A DNA stretch of 49,799 nt from an uncultured bacterium (lineage in GTDB: Bacteria > Verrucomicrobiota > Lentisphaeria > Oligosphaerales > Oligosphaeraceae), in contig URJM01000004.1 in assembly GCA_900548225.1 (NCBI GenBank), positions 1 through 49,799 on the forward strand, read 5' to 3'. Positions 8,582 to 17,677 of the stretch are shown in pieces. The notes beneath the pieces were generated by a model that was given only the letters and a program-made list of their open reading frames with translations, ran no database searches and was not told where the DNA came from. The first letter of the stretch is position 1. Each line of letters opens with the position of its first letter. The position numbers were made by a program, and so were the translations under genes.

Positions 8582-10666
8582 ATGGGCAAGAAACGTAGAA
8601 AACACCGCAAAGGGACTCCCACGCTGCCCCAGAAGCCGCGTGGAAGCCTGCTTGGCATCTACGTGCGGCTCATGCGGCAGTATGCCATCAGGCACTGGAT
8701 ATACCTGACCATCGGCGTCTTCTTCGCATTGGTGGAGGGCGGCGCGCTGCTGACGCTCTGCAAGCAGGTGGGAATGGTCGCCAGCGGATTCGAAAGTGGG
8801 CGCGTGGCGAAGGGGCCAAAGGCGGCGGAGGTCGTGGAAACCCGTCCGGGGGAGACGCCCCCCGTGGAGGCAGCTGTTGTTGATGTATCTACGCAACTTG
8901 TTGATACAGAGGAAGTTACGTCTAGCCAGGAACTCCCTCCGCCCGCCAGGGCCGACAAGCAGTCCTCCAAAATCCAGAAGTATGTCGACCAGGCGAACAC
9001 CTGGCTTCGGAAGTTCGGGTTGCCCGAGGTTGACAAGGGGGACGGCGTCCATTTCACGCGCAGTATGGTTATACTGCTCCTGGTGGGGCTGGTCGCCTTC
9101 TTCATCATCCAGGCGTTGGCGATTCTCGGCAACCGCTACTGTCTCAAGTGGCTTGGCGCCCGTGTTGTCACGGACATGCGCAGGTCTCTCTACAACCATC
9201 TTCTCGACCAGTCCCAGTCCTTCTATTCCCGCGAGGACGTGGGTGTCGGCAGCCTTATCAGCCGTTGCACCAACGACATAAACGCGGTCGAGTCCGTCAT
9301 CTCCGGCAATTTTCCGGATTTGGTTGTCGCCCCCATACAGATTCTCGCGGCTGGTTTTTTCCTTGTGGGCGCCGTCATCGAGGCCCGTCTTTCCTGGTCC
9401 TTTGCCGTGATGGTTCTCCTGATGGGCTTCGTGATGTTCCCGCTCTACTGGGTGTGCCGCCTCATCAAGCGCTACCAGCACCGCGTCCTGGAGGGCGTCG
9501 CCGCCGTGACCGACAAGATGCAGGAGAGCTACTCCGGCATACGCGTCATTCGGGCCTTCAGGCAGGAGGAGCGTGAGAAGGAGTCCTTCAACCAGGTGAA
9601 CGAAAAGTACTTCAAGTCGCTCTGCCGGGCAATCCGCGCGGACGTGGCCGTCCACCCGATGCTTCAGATTGCGGCGATGATAATGGTCGGAATCTTCGTC
9701 TGGATGTGCTATCTGAACGGCCTGACAATCGGCGTCCTGAGTGGCATGGCCTTTGCCGCCCAGAGCATGTACAAGCCAATCAAGGACATCGTCAAGGTGA
9801 ATGCGGGGCTTCAGAAGGGCGCCGCCGCCGCCGAGAGGTTCTTCGAGGTGCTGGATTTGGACAGCTCCCTGCCAGTCCCCGACAATCCCCGCAGGATTTC
9901 AAGCTTCGACAAGGAGATCAGGTTCGACTCCGTCTCCTTCCGCTATACCAGTGACGGTATGGAGATTTTGCAGGGGATCGACTTCACGATACGCAAGGGC
10001 GAGATGGTGGCGCTCGTGGGACAGACGGGCAGCGGAAAGTCCACCCTCGCATATCTGCTGGCAAGGTTCTACGACCCGACCGCTGGCCGTGTCACCATCG
10101 ACGGGGTGGACCTGCGGGAGCTGGACGTGACGGACTTCAGGAATCTCGTCGGAATCGTCTCCCAGGATACTTTCCTCTTCAATACCTCCATCGAGGAGAA
10201 CATCCGCTACGGCCGTCCGGACGCGACCCACGAGGAGGTTGTGGAGGCCGCGCGCCAGGCGAATGCCCTCGAGTTCATCGAGGAGAACCCGGATGGATTC
10301 GCACGCAAGGTCGGTGAACGGGGAGACCTGCTCTCCGGAGGACAGAAACAGCGGATCGCAATCGCACGGGCAATCCTGCGCAATCCTCCAATCCTCATCC
10401 TGGACGAGGCGACAAGCGCATTGGACACGGTCACCGAAAAGCTTGTCCAGGACGCACTCAACAATGTCATGAAGGACAGGACGGTCCTCGCAATCGCACA
10501 CCGCCTCTCAACGGTCAGGGACGCCGACTGCATCCTCGTGATGGAGGATGGGCGCGTCGTGGAACGGGGCACCGACAGCGAGCTTCGCGCCCAGGGCGGC
10601 ATCTACAACCGCCTGGCAAGCCTTCAATTCGACAATGCGGACCCCTCGCCCCGGCACATCGGCTGA
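8582..10666 (+). CDS. MsbA-like ABC exporter (fused permease and ATPase)
   Basis: A 694-residue half-transporter with a transmembrane domain (~38-370) followed by one ATPase domain. Visible are Walker A GQTGSGKST (~residue 479), Q-loop VSQDTFLFN, signature LSGGQKQR (~583), Walker B ILILDEATSALD (~603) and the H-loop AIAHRLSTV. It probably works as a homodimer exporting a lipid or lipid-linked substrate, as MsbA does. The unusual part is an insert of about 85 residues between TM1 (~40-60) and TM2 (~155-180). It is rich in Pro/Glu/Val, would lie outside the cytoplasm, and is locally AT-richer than its surroundings. Co-directional with the aminotransferase upstream. Confidence 0.93.
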   Translation: MGKKRRKHRKGTPTLPQKPRGSLLGIYVRLMRQYAIRHWIYLTIGVFFALVEGGALLTLCKQVGMVASGFESGRVAKGPKAAEVVETRPGETPPVEAAVVDVSTQLVDTEEVTSSQELPPPARADKQSSKIQKYVDQANTWLRKFGLPEVDKGDGVHFTRSMVILLLVGLVAFFIIQALAILGNRYCLKWLGARVVTDMRRSLYNHLLDQSQSFYSREDVGVGSLISRCTNDINAVESVISGNFPDLVVAPIQILAAGFFLVGAVIEARLSWSFAVMVLLMGFVMFPLYWVCRLIKRYQHRVLEGVAAVTDKMQESYSGIRVIRAFRQEEREKESFNQVNEKYFKSLCRAIRADVAVHPMLQIAAMIMVGIFVWMCYLNGLTIGVLSGMAFAAQSMYKPIKDIVKVNAGLQKGAAAAERFFEVLDLDSSLPVPDNPRRISSFDKEIRFDSVSFRYTSDGMEILQGIDFTIRKGEMVALVGQTGSGKSTLAYLLARFYDPTAGRVTIDGVDLRELDVTDFRNLVGIVSQDTFLFNTSIEENIRYGRPDATHEEVVEAARQANALEFIEENPDGFARKVGERGDLLSGGQKQRIAIARAILRNPPILILDEATSALDTVTEKLVQDALNNVMKDRTVLAIAHRLSTVRDADCILVMEDGRVVERGTDSELRAQGGIYNRLASLQFDNADPSPRHIG

Positions 10667-10727
10667 ACCCAAAGGCATCTTCCCAAGTCAATCCACGCAA
10701 AACAACAACTCCGCCAATTTCACGACC

Positions 10728-11846
10728 ATGTCTGACGCCTCAATCAACCGCAAGAGCTATCTCACCCAGAACAAGGGCGACTTCCCCGAATCCACGGACT
10801 TCCTCGGCATTCCATACGTGAAGGTCGATGATCTGCGCTACGGAACAAATCCCCACCAGAGCGCCGCATACTACAAGCCGGCGAATGCGGTCGACACCGT
10901 GATTGGAGACATGAAGGTGCTCAAGACCGGCAAGAGCGGACTCTCCCAGACAAATCTCGAGGACATCAGCTACTCGCTGAACATCGTCAAGTACTTCGAC
11001 CGCCCCGCATGCGCCTGCATGAAGCATGTGAATCCCTGCGGCGCCGCCGTCGCAGTCGGTGACGAGACTCTCAAGGAGGTCTATGTGAAGGCCCGCGACT
11101 GCGACCCGAGGGCGGCCTTCGGCTCGGTCATCGCATTCAACCGCAATGTGGACAAGGATACCGCCGCCGAAATCATGAGCACATTCGTGGAATGCGTGGT
11201 CGCCCCGGGATACACCGACGAGGCAATCGAATTCTTCTGCAATCCCGAGGTCACCCTCAACAAGCAGATCCGCATCCTCCAGTGCGGGGACATTGACAAG
11301 CTGCCGAAATTCGTAGGCGACGACACGGTCGGATACCGCACGATGAAGGTGCTGGCCGACGGGACGGTCGTCGTGGCGGACCCGCTGCTGACCAACATGC
11401 GCTCCGTGGAAGACCTCAAGCCCGCCGCCGCCGACAGCAAGACGCTGGGGCATGTCGAGAGCACGGTCGCCGCCACCGACTCCCAGAAGGACGACCTCCT
11501 TGCCGCGTGGTATATCAACATCTCCGTGCGCTCCAATGGCGTCGTCATCGTCAAGAATGGCGGCACACTCTGCGTCGGAACCGGCGAGCAGGACCGCGTC
11601 GGCGCAGTTGAGAAGGCCATCGACAAGTTCCATAAGTACGCAGGCCGCGAGACCATCCAGGACTCCGTGATGGCCTCCGATGGCTTCTTCCCGTTCTACG
11701 ATGCAGTCGAGGTCGCCGCAAAGGCAGGCGTCACCGCAATCATCGCCCCGGCGGGTTCCATCAAGGACGCCGATGTCATCAAGCGCGCCAATGAACTCGG
11801 CGTGGCACTCTTCCACGCGCCTGAACGCGTCTTCTCACACCACTAA
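10728..11846 (+). CDS. Single-domain AICAR transformylase (PurH C-terminal-like)
   Basis: A 372-residue protein matching only the formyltransferase half of PurH, which transfers formyl from 10-formyl-THF to AICAR in the ninth step of purine synthesis. Diagnostic stretches are DLRYGTNPHQSAAYY, KHVNPCGAAVA, DPRAAFGSVIAFNR, VRSNGVVIVKNGG and SDGFFPFYDAVEVAAKAG near the C-terminus. The N-terminal IMP-cyclohydrolase (MGS-like) domain of ordinary PurH is absent. I start it at ATG 10728 because the family N-terminus begins there; an in-frame extension would overlap the ABC gene. Its TAA overlaps the next ATG (TAATG), so translation of the two is probably coupled. Confidence 0.93.
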   Translation: MSDASINRKSYLTQNKGDFPESTDFLGIPYVKVDDLRYGTNPHQSAAYYKPANAVDTVIGDMKVLKTGKSGLSQTNLEDISYSLNIVKYFDRPACACMKHVNPCGAAVAVGDETLKEVYVKARDCDPRAAFGSVIAFNRNVDKDTAAEIMSTFVECVVAPGYTDEAIEFFCNPEVTLNKQIRILQCGDIDKLPKFVGDDTVGYRTMKVLADGTVVVADPLLTNMRSVEDLKPAAADSKTLGHVESTVAATDSQKDDLLAAWYINISVRSNGVVIVKNGGTLCVGTGEQDRVGAVEKAIDKFHKYAGRETIQDSVMASDGFFPFYDAVEVAAKAGVTAIIAPAGSIKDADVIKRANELGVALFHAPERVFSHH

Positions 11847-14339
11847 TGTCAGACGACACTGAAGACAGGATTGTTGACGGCGACGAGGAGAAGGAACTCT
11901 CCTCCGAGACCGATGACCTCATGGAGCCCGTCTCCGATTCGGAGGACGGGGTCGATGTTGTGCCTCCAGAGGAGCCCTCTGATGCGGATGCGCTCAGGGA
12001 GCTCATGGAGTACAACTTCATGGTCTACACGTCCTATGTCGTGAAGGAACGCGCGATTCCCGACGTGGACGACGGGCTCAAGCCCGTCCAGCGCCGCATT
12101 CTGCATACGCTCCATACCCTTGACGACGGCCGCATGCACAAGGTCAGCGGAGTCGTCGGGGATGCGATGAAGTACCATCCACACGGTGACGCGTCCATCT
12201 ACGATGCGCTGGTGGTGTTGGCGAACAAGGATTATTTCATCGACCGCCAGGGAAATTTCGGAAATATCCTTACAGGCGACCCCGCGGCCGCCGGCCGTTA
12301 CATCGAGTGCCGCCTCAGCAAGTTCGGGAAGGAGGTGCTTTTCAATCCCGCCGTCACGGAGTATGTGGATTCATACGACGGCCGCAACAAGGAGCCAGTG
12401 GTGCTTCCCGCAAAGGTGCCAGCGTTGCTGATGATGGGCACCGACGGAATCGTGCCAGGCATGGTGACGCATGTCTTCCCGCATAACTTCAATGAACTGC
12501 TGAAGGCGGAAATCGCAATCCTCAAGGACGAGCCTTTCCATGTCTATCCTGATTTCCCGACGGGCGGACTCATGGATGTGTCAGGGTATGCGGACGGACT
12601 CGGGGATATACGCGTGAGGGCGAAGATAGAGGCCGACGGCGATAAGAAGGTGGTCATCCGGGAAATCCCGGCGGGGTCCACGACGGACTCCCTCATCGAG
12701 TCCATCGAATGGGGCAAACATCAACCTCGGCTCCAACAAAGCCGCCATCAACGACTACACCGCCGAAGAGGTCAATATCGAAATCACCCTCCAGCGCGGA
12801 ATCTACGCAGAGGAGACAATCCAGGAACTCTACGCATACACGGACTGCCAGAAGGTCCTCCATTCAAGCCTGCTCGTCATCCAGGACAACCGCCCCGTCG
12901 AGATGACTGTCACACAGGTGCTGCGCCGCAATGTCCAGCGGCTGCAGGAGATTTTCAAGGCGGAGCTGGAGCTGGAGCTTGCTGAGGAGAAGGAGGCGCT
13001 GCAACGTCTCTCCCTGGAACGAATCTTCATCGAGAACAGAATCTACAAGCGCATCGAAAAGTGCACGAGCCTTCCGAAGATTCAGGAGACCGTACGCACA
13101 GGACTGGAACCCTTCAGGGATATGCTCCAGCGGGATGTCTCCGACGAGGATGTCACACGACTCCTCCAAATCCCAATCCGGAGGATTTCACTCTTCGACC
13201 TCAATAAGAACCAGGAGGACGTGGATGCGGTGGCGAAAAGACGCGAGACGACTGAGTACAATCTCGCACACCAGGTGGAGTACGCCATCTCGTATGTCCA
13301 GGGACTCCTGGACAGGTACGGAAGCCTCTATCCAAGACGCACCGAAATCACGGGAATCGACGATGTGGACAGAAAGGAGATCGCACGACGCAACGTGAAG
13401 GTGTACCACGACAAGGTGAACTACTTTGTCGGAACAGGCGTCAAGTCCTCCAGCAAGGACGCGGAGCCGCTCGTCTGCACGGAGTTCGACAGGCTGATGC
13501 TGCTGCGCACTGACGGCACCTGCCAGATCATCCCGATTGAAAGCAAGACATACGTCGGACAGGCAAAATACCTCTTCGTCTACGACAAGGACCAGGTCTT
13601 CTCAATCCTCTATCGAAACAAGAAGGAGGGAACATGGTTCGCCAAACGCTTCCAGATTGGACAGTACATCCTCTCGAAGGAATACCACGTCGTGCCGGAG
13701 GGATGCGTCATCGAAGCGCTCTACACTAATTCGGGCGTGGTCCTCTCGCTGGAACTCGCCGCAAATCGACGCCGCGCATACAATGATGTCAAAGTGGATT
13801 TCGAATCATTGCCGCTGCGCGGACGGGAGGCGAGGGGATTCAAGCTGACACACTACCCCGTCGTGAAAATCAATGTCGTCAACAGGGGAACCGACAAGCC
13901 GCAGCCACCCGAATCACCCGACGCGGAGGAGGAGACGCCACAGGACGACATGAATGACACAGGCCGGCAGGAGACGCCTCCACAGCCGGAACCGCCCCCC
14001 GCGGCGGAACCTGTCGCTCCCGCGCCTATCGAACATATCGAAGTGACGGAGCCACCCAGGGAGGTGGTTACAGCCACCTCGACGGAGCCACCGCAGACTC
14101 CGCCGCCAAAACCGGATAAGAAGGCCTCGTCCCCCAAAAAGGCAGCTACAAAGACCAGACCCCCGAAGCCTGAATCTCCGAAGCCTGAATCCCCGAAGCC
14201 TGAATCCCCGAAGCCTGAATCCCCGAAGCCTGAATCCCCGAAGCCGGAATCCCCGAAGCCGGAATCCCCGAAGCCTGAATCCCCGAAGCCGGAGTCCCCA
14301 CGAAAGTTCCACCAGGACGATCTGCCGTTCTTCCTGTAG
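11846..14339 (+). CDS. parC: DNA gyrase/topoisomerase IV subunit A-like, apparent frameshift at ~12711
   Basis: A type IIA topoisomerase breakage-rejoining subunit, about 830 residues if read through. The first part (from 11846) has an acidic ~45-residue N-tail, then YVVKERAIPDVDDGLKPVQ, KYHPHGDASIYDALV and the active-site tyrosine Y152 in AAGRYIECRL. This frame stays open to 12985 but loses homology after residue ~288 (12709). Family sequence resumes in another frame at 12711 (NINLGSNKAAINDYTAEEV) and runs to 14339 through the coiled-coil and C-terminal domain, ending in nine PKPES repeats. Removing one G from the GGGG at 12711-12714 restores a single frame. This could be a sequencing error, a real mutation or recoding. 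Gene symbol follows the Bacteroidetes/PVC-type ParC resemblance and is tentative versus gyrA. Confidence 0.88.
14163..14297 (+). repeat. Nine tandem 15-bp units encoding PKPES
   Basis: Nine copies of CCGAAGCCTGAATCC or its variant CCGAAGCCGGAATCC in frame near the end of the topoisomerase gene. They encode (PKPES)9 before the terminal RKFHQDDLPFFL. Units differ only at the third position of the proline or serine codon or in the glutamate codon, so the expansion is recent and under frame maintenance. Copy number should vary between strains by slippage. Confidence 0.97.
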
Positions 14340-14701
14340 CACCATGGCCCTCAAGAGGAGGGTAGGCACTCAAGAATCGGAGGCGAAATGCGCAGCGGTG
14401 GCAGGATAATGGCCGTGGGTTGAGTGCTCCAATCAGGCACTGCCGAAAACCCACGGCATGAAACGAAATATTCCCCCGGAGGATGCTTTCCGAGGGGGTA
14501 TGAGCCCGTTATGCCACAAGGATAAATGTGTATTCCGTTGCGGAAAACAGGAGATGGGCATAGAGGATAATAGAATAGCGGAAATATTGAAGTTATTGTA
14601 TAACATATTGGTAATAAGGAAGTAATAGTTTTTTTATGCCGTTCAATGCTGCATGTCCTTCCGTAAAATGTCTGGTCGAATGTGGTGCGGTGGCGGTTTT
14701 G
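14340..14701. other. Convergent intergenic region with hairpins
   Basis: 362 bp between two converging genes. A 10-bp perfect inverted repeat (GCCGTGGGTT/AACCCACGGC) spans 14412-14457, and a second hairpin (CCCCCGGA/TCCGAGGGGG, one bulged A) spans 14473-14498. Either may act as a terminator although neither has a strong T-run next to it. From 14515 to 14635 the sequence becomes AT-rich, ending in a run of seven T. No supported reading frame. Confidence 0.6.
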
Positions 14702-17659
14702 TCACATATTTTCGAGCAGTGAGCGCAGTTCCTCCTGGGTGATTTCTGCGGGAATTGCCGTAGAGGAATCGAGGAGTGTGTTTGCGATGCGTCTTTTCTG
14801 CGTCTGCATTTGGAGCACTTTTTCCTCGACGGTTCCCTCCGCGATAATCCTATATGCGAAGACGGGCCTTTGCTGTCCGATTCTATATGTTCTGTCGACT
14901 GCCTGTGCTTCGGCGGCAGGATTCCACCATGGATCCATTATGAACACATAGTCTGCGGCAGTCAGGTTGAGTCCGACACCTCCGGCTTTCAGGCTGATTA
15001 GGAAAACCTTCTTGTCTGGATTGTCCTGGAATTCCTTGACCACCTCCCACCTGTTTTTCGTTTCGCCGTCCAGGTGGCAGTAGTTCCATCCGGCGTCATC
15101 GAGGTCTTTTTCGATGAGATTAAGGAAAGCTGTGAACTGTGAGAAGACGAGTGCCTTGTGTCCGCTCTGGATGAGTTCCTCGAGCATTGAATGGAGCAGG
15201 GTGACCTTTGCGCTCTCCGTTTCGGAGAAGCTTTCGTTGACGAGTGCGGGGTGGCATGCGGCCTGCCGCAGCCTCAGCAGGGCGGCGAGCATGTTTACCG
15301 TGGAAGTGCCCGATGTGGCGGAGAACTCCTTCCGGTAGTAGTCGCGCAGGTGTTCGTATTGTTCGCGTTGTGCATCGTGCAGTGAGCACATCAGGACCTG
15401 TTCTGTTTTGGGCGGCAGATCCGTGGCCACCTCCTCCTTGCGCCTTCGCATTATGAACGGGGCGACGGCCTTTCGGAGGCGTGCAAGGGTCTCTCGGTCT
15501 GTTGCCAGAGTAGTTCCGTGCGAGAAACTCTTCACGAAGCCAATCCGGAAGAGTCCCGGGTTTAAGAAGGAGAGTTGGCTTAGCAGTTCGGAGATGTTGT
15601 TTTCGACAGGCGTGCCTGTCATTGCCAGGCGGTGGTTTGCCCTGAGTGCCCGTGCGGCGAGTGCGGTTGCGCTGTCGCTGTTCTTGATAGCCTGTGATTC
15701 GTCAAGCACAACATAGTCGAAGGGAATCCTGGAGAGCGCCACGATGTCCTGGCGGAGAGTTCCGTATGTGGTGAAGACGAGGTCGAAGCCGGCGAAAGCC
15801 TCCGGCGTGGCGTCGCCGCGCGATGCCCCGTGGTGAATGTGAGTCCTGAGCCTTGGCGCAAACCTTGCGGCCTCGTCCTGCCAGTTGAAGAGGAGTGACG
15901 AAGGCATGACGACCAGGGTTGGCAGTAGCGGCCCCTCCTCGTGTCGTCTGGTCAGGAGTGCGAGCACCTGCACCGTCTTGCCGAGGCCCATGTCGTCCGC
16001 CAGGATTCCCGAGAGTCCCAGCCCCTCCATTTGTGCGAGCCAGTTCACTGCATCCTTCTGATAGGTTCGCAGCCTTGCGGCGAACCATTCTGGTGGATCG
16101 CATTTTTGCGGCGTGTCGGCGGCGCGCTGGCGTAGCTTGTCCAGGACGGCCCCGTATCGTCCGTCCACGTCCTCGACTTGTTCCTGGAGGATTGCATCGA
16201 GGAGTGCGGCCTGTTCCTGTCGGATTCTGACGCGTGCGCTGTCGGCCTCCCCGATTTCCACCAGGGCGGTGAATTTTTCGAGCCATTCGTTTGGCAGAAT
16301 CCCGTATGTCCCGTCGTCCAGCCGGACAGACTTTGCGCCTGTGCGCAGTGCCTTCAGCAATTCCGGGGTTTCCAGCCTCTGTCCGTCGTCGAATGCGATT
16401 TCCGCATCCAAGTCCATCCAGTCGATTCCGCTTGTGCGTATTGTGAAATTCTTTTCGACGGGGCGTCGGTAGCTTTTGCCCTGTGCGCGTATGTGCCATC
16501 CCCTGAGGACAAGGGTCCGGACTGCCTGGTCGAGTTTTGCGGGAAGGAGTTTCCAGCCCGGGTCTTCATCGCCGCCTGTTCGTGTGACATTTCGGAAGCC
16601 AGTCCTGATGAGTTCCTCCCGAAGTCGTTCCTCCTCGTCCGGATTGCGCTGGATTACCTCGTGAACCCCCTGGAGGCGTTCCTCGGTTGACGCCTCGTCG
16701 CAGAAGACCTCCGGCGCGTACTGGAATGAGAGAGTCGCCTGAAGCTGTTCCTGTCCGAGGTGTTTATATCTGGCGGTCTCGATATACAACCGTCCAATGG
16801 GCATGCCCATTTCGGTTGGGACTCGTTCGGCATCCTGCATCTGCGACAGATCCGCCGTGCCGTCCAGCGTCAGGAGTTCCGTGAATGCCAGCGCCTCCCG
16901 CCGTGTCATCCATGGCGGCTGCCTTCCCGTGAGGCTTGCCAGTCTCATTCCCGCGTTCTTCACATTGAGAATCCACAGGGTGTCGTTGGCTACAGCCCAT
17001 CCTGATGGTGAGAATGCCTGCCAGGATTCGATTGCGAGGTCCCCCTGTGGCGTGGCAATCCAGACCCTGGGGCGCATCCGGTCGTGTGCTTCGTCACGCT
17101 CCCATGAGGCGCACCAATCGCACTTGCCGCCATATCCGAGACGATGAAGGCGCCAGGGTCGCTCCTGCCCCCGTGCACTCCACCTCAATTGCCCCGCATC
17201 CTCGGCAAGCCTGACGAACCTGGGCTGGGCATCTGGGGGCAGAAGGAACCTGTTGCCCCGGCAGCCAGGCGTGGTCTCCCTGTGGGGCATGAGAGCCTTC
17301 AGCAGCGCGGCGTCCTCACGGCTGGGCAGCGTCGTTTCGCCCGAAGGGGCAAGCGGCTGCAGCGGGGCGGCTGGATTGCCTGCGTTCCTCCACCACAGCT
17401 CAATGGGGAGACTGTCAGTTATTGAGGCTGGAAGTGCTTCCAGTTCAAGGAGATATAGTATTTCTACACCACAATCCTCAACAATCTGCGGATTGAATGC
17501 CGGAGACCTTTGCTGGCGGCGTTTCAAGACGCCCCGTTCCTCCTTTATCTTGTGGCGCAGATACCCGTGTTCGTATTCGACGCTTTGCCCCTGGGAGTCG
17601 ACGCCCATGTCGCCGTTGAAGCGCCTTCGTCTTTTTTTGGGGGCATCCTCCTCGTGCAT
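14702..17659 (-). CDS. SNF2-family helicase-like ATPase
   Basis: A 985-residue Swi2/Snf2-type DNA translocase. The N-terminal ~500 residues are family-specific and unassigned. Motif I is ILADDMGLGKTVQVLALL (~residue 556), motif II is VVLDESQAIKN (DESQ in place of DEAH), motif III is AMTGTPVENN. The C-terminal RecA lobe has LVFSQFTAFLNLIEK, LISLKAGGVGLNLTAAD, FIMDPWWNPAAEAQAVDR and YRIGQ. Bacterial members remodel protein-DNA or RNA-polymerase complexes; the exact role here is not known. ATG 17659 follows the DUF1846 stop by 18 bp with a weak Shine-Dalgarno, so the two are likely one transcript. The N-terminus carries a basic run (KKRRRRF). Confidence 0.94.
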   Translation of the reverse strand: MHEEDAPKKRRRRFNGDMGVDSQGQSVEYEHGYLRHKIKEERGVLKRRQQRSPAFNPQIVEDCGVEILYLLELEALPASITDSLPIELWWRNAGNPAAPLQPLAPSGETTLPSREDAALLKALMPHRETTPGCRGNRFLLPPDAQPRFVRLAEDAGQLRWSARGQERPWRLHRLGYGGKCDWCASWERDEAHDRMRPRVWIATPQGDLAIESWQAFSPSGWAVANDTLWILNVKNAGMRLASLTGRQPPWMTRREALAFTELLTLDGTADLSQMQDAERVPTEMGMPIGRLYIETARYKHLGQEQLQATLSFQYAPEVFCDEASTEERLQGVHEVIQRNPDEEERLREELIRTGFRNVTRTGGDEDPGWKLLPAKLDQAVRTLVLRGWHIRAQGKSYRRPVEKNFTIRTSGIDWMDLDAEIAFDDGQRLETPELLKALRTGAKSVRLDDGTYGILPNEWLEKFTALVEIGEADSARVRIRQEQAALLDAILQEQVEDVDGRYGAVLDKLRQRAADTPQKCDPPEWFAARLRTYQKDAVNWLAQMEGLGLSGILADDMGLGKTVQVLALLTRRHEEGPLLPTLVVMPSSLLFNWQDEAARFAPRLRTHIHHGASRGDATPEAFAGFDLVFTTYGTLRQDIVALSRIPFDYVVLDESQAIKNSDSATALAARALRANHRLAMTGTPVENNISELLSQLSFLNPGLFRIGFVKSFSHGTTLATDRETLARLRKAVAPFIMRRRKEEVATDLPPKTEQVLMCSLHDAQREQYEHLRDYYRKEFSATSGTSTVNMLAALLRLRQAACHPALVNESFSETESAKVTLLHSMLEELIQSGHKALVFSQFTAFLNLIEKDLDDAGWNYCHLDGETKNRWEVVKEFQDNPDKKVFLISLKAGGVGLNLTAADYVFIMDPWWNPAAEAQAVDRTYRIGQQRPVFAYRIIAEGTVEEKVLQMQTQKRRIANTLLDSSTAIPAEITQEELRSLLENM

Positions 17660-17677
17660 CCGGCTTCTCTATGTGTT

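Noticed and set aside
14163..14297. CRISPR-like array
   Set aside because: The 15-bp units have no spacers and are an in-frame coding repeat.
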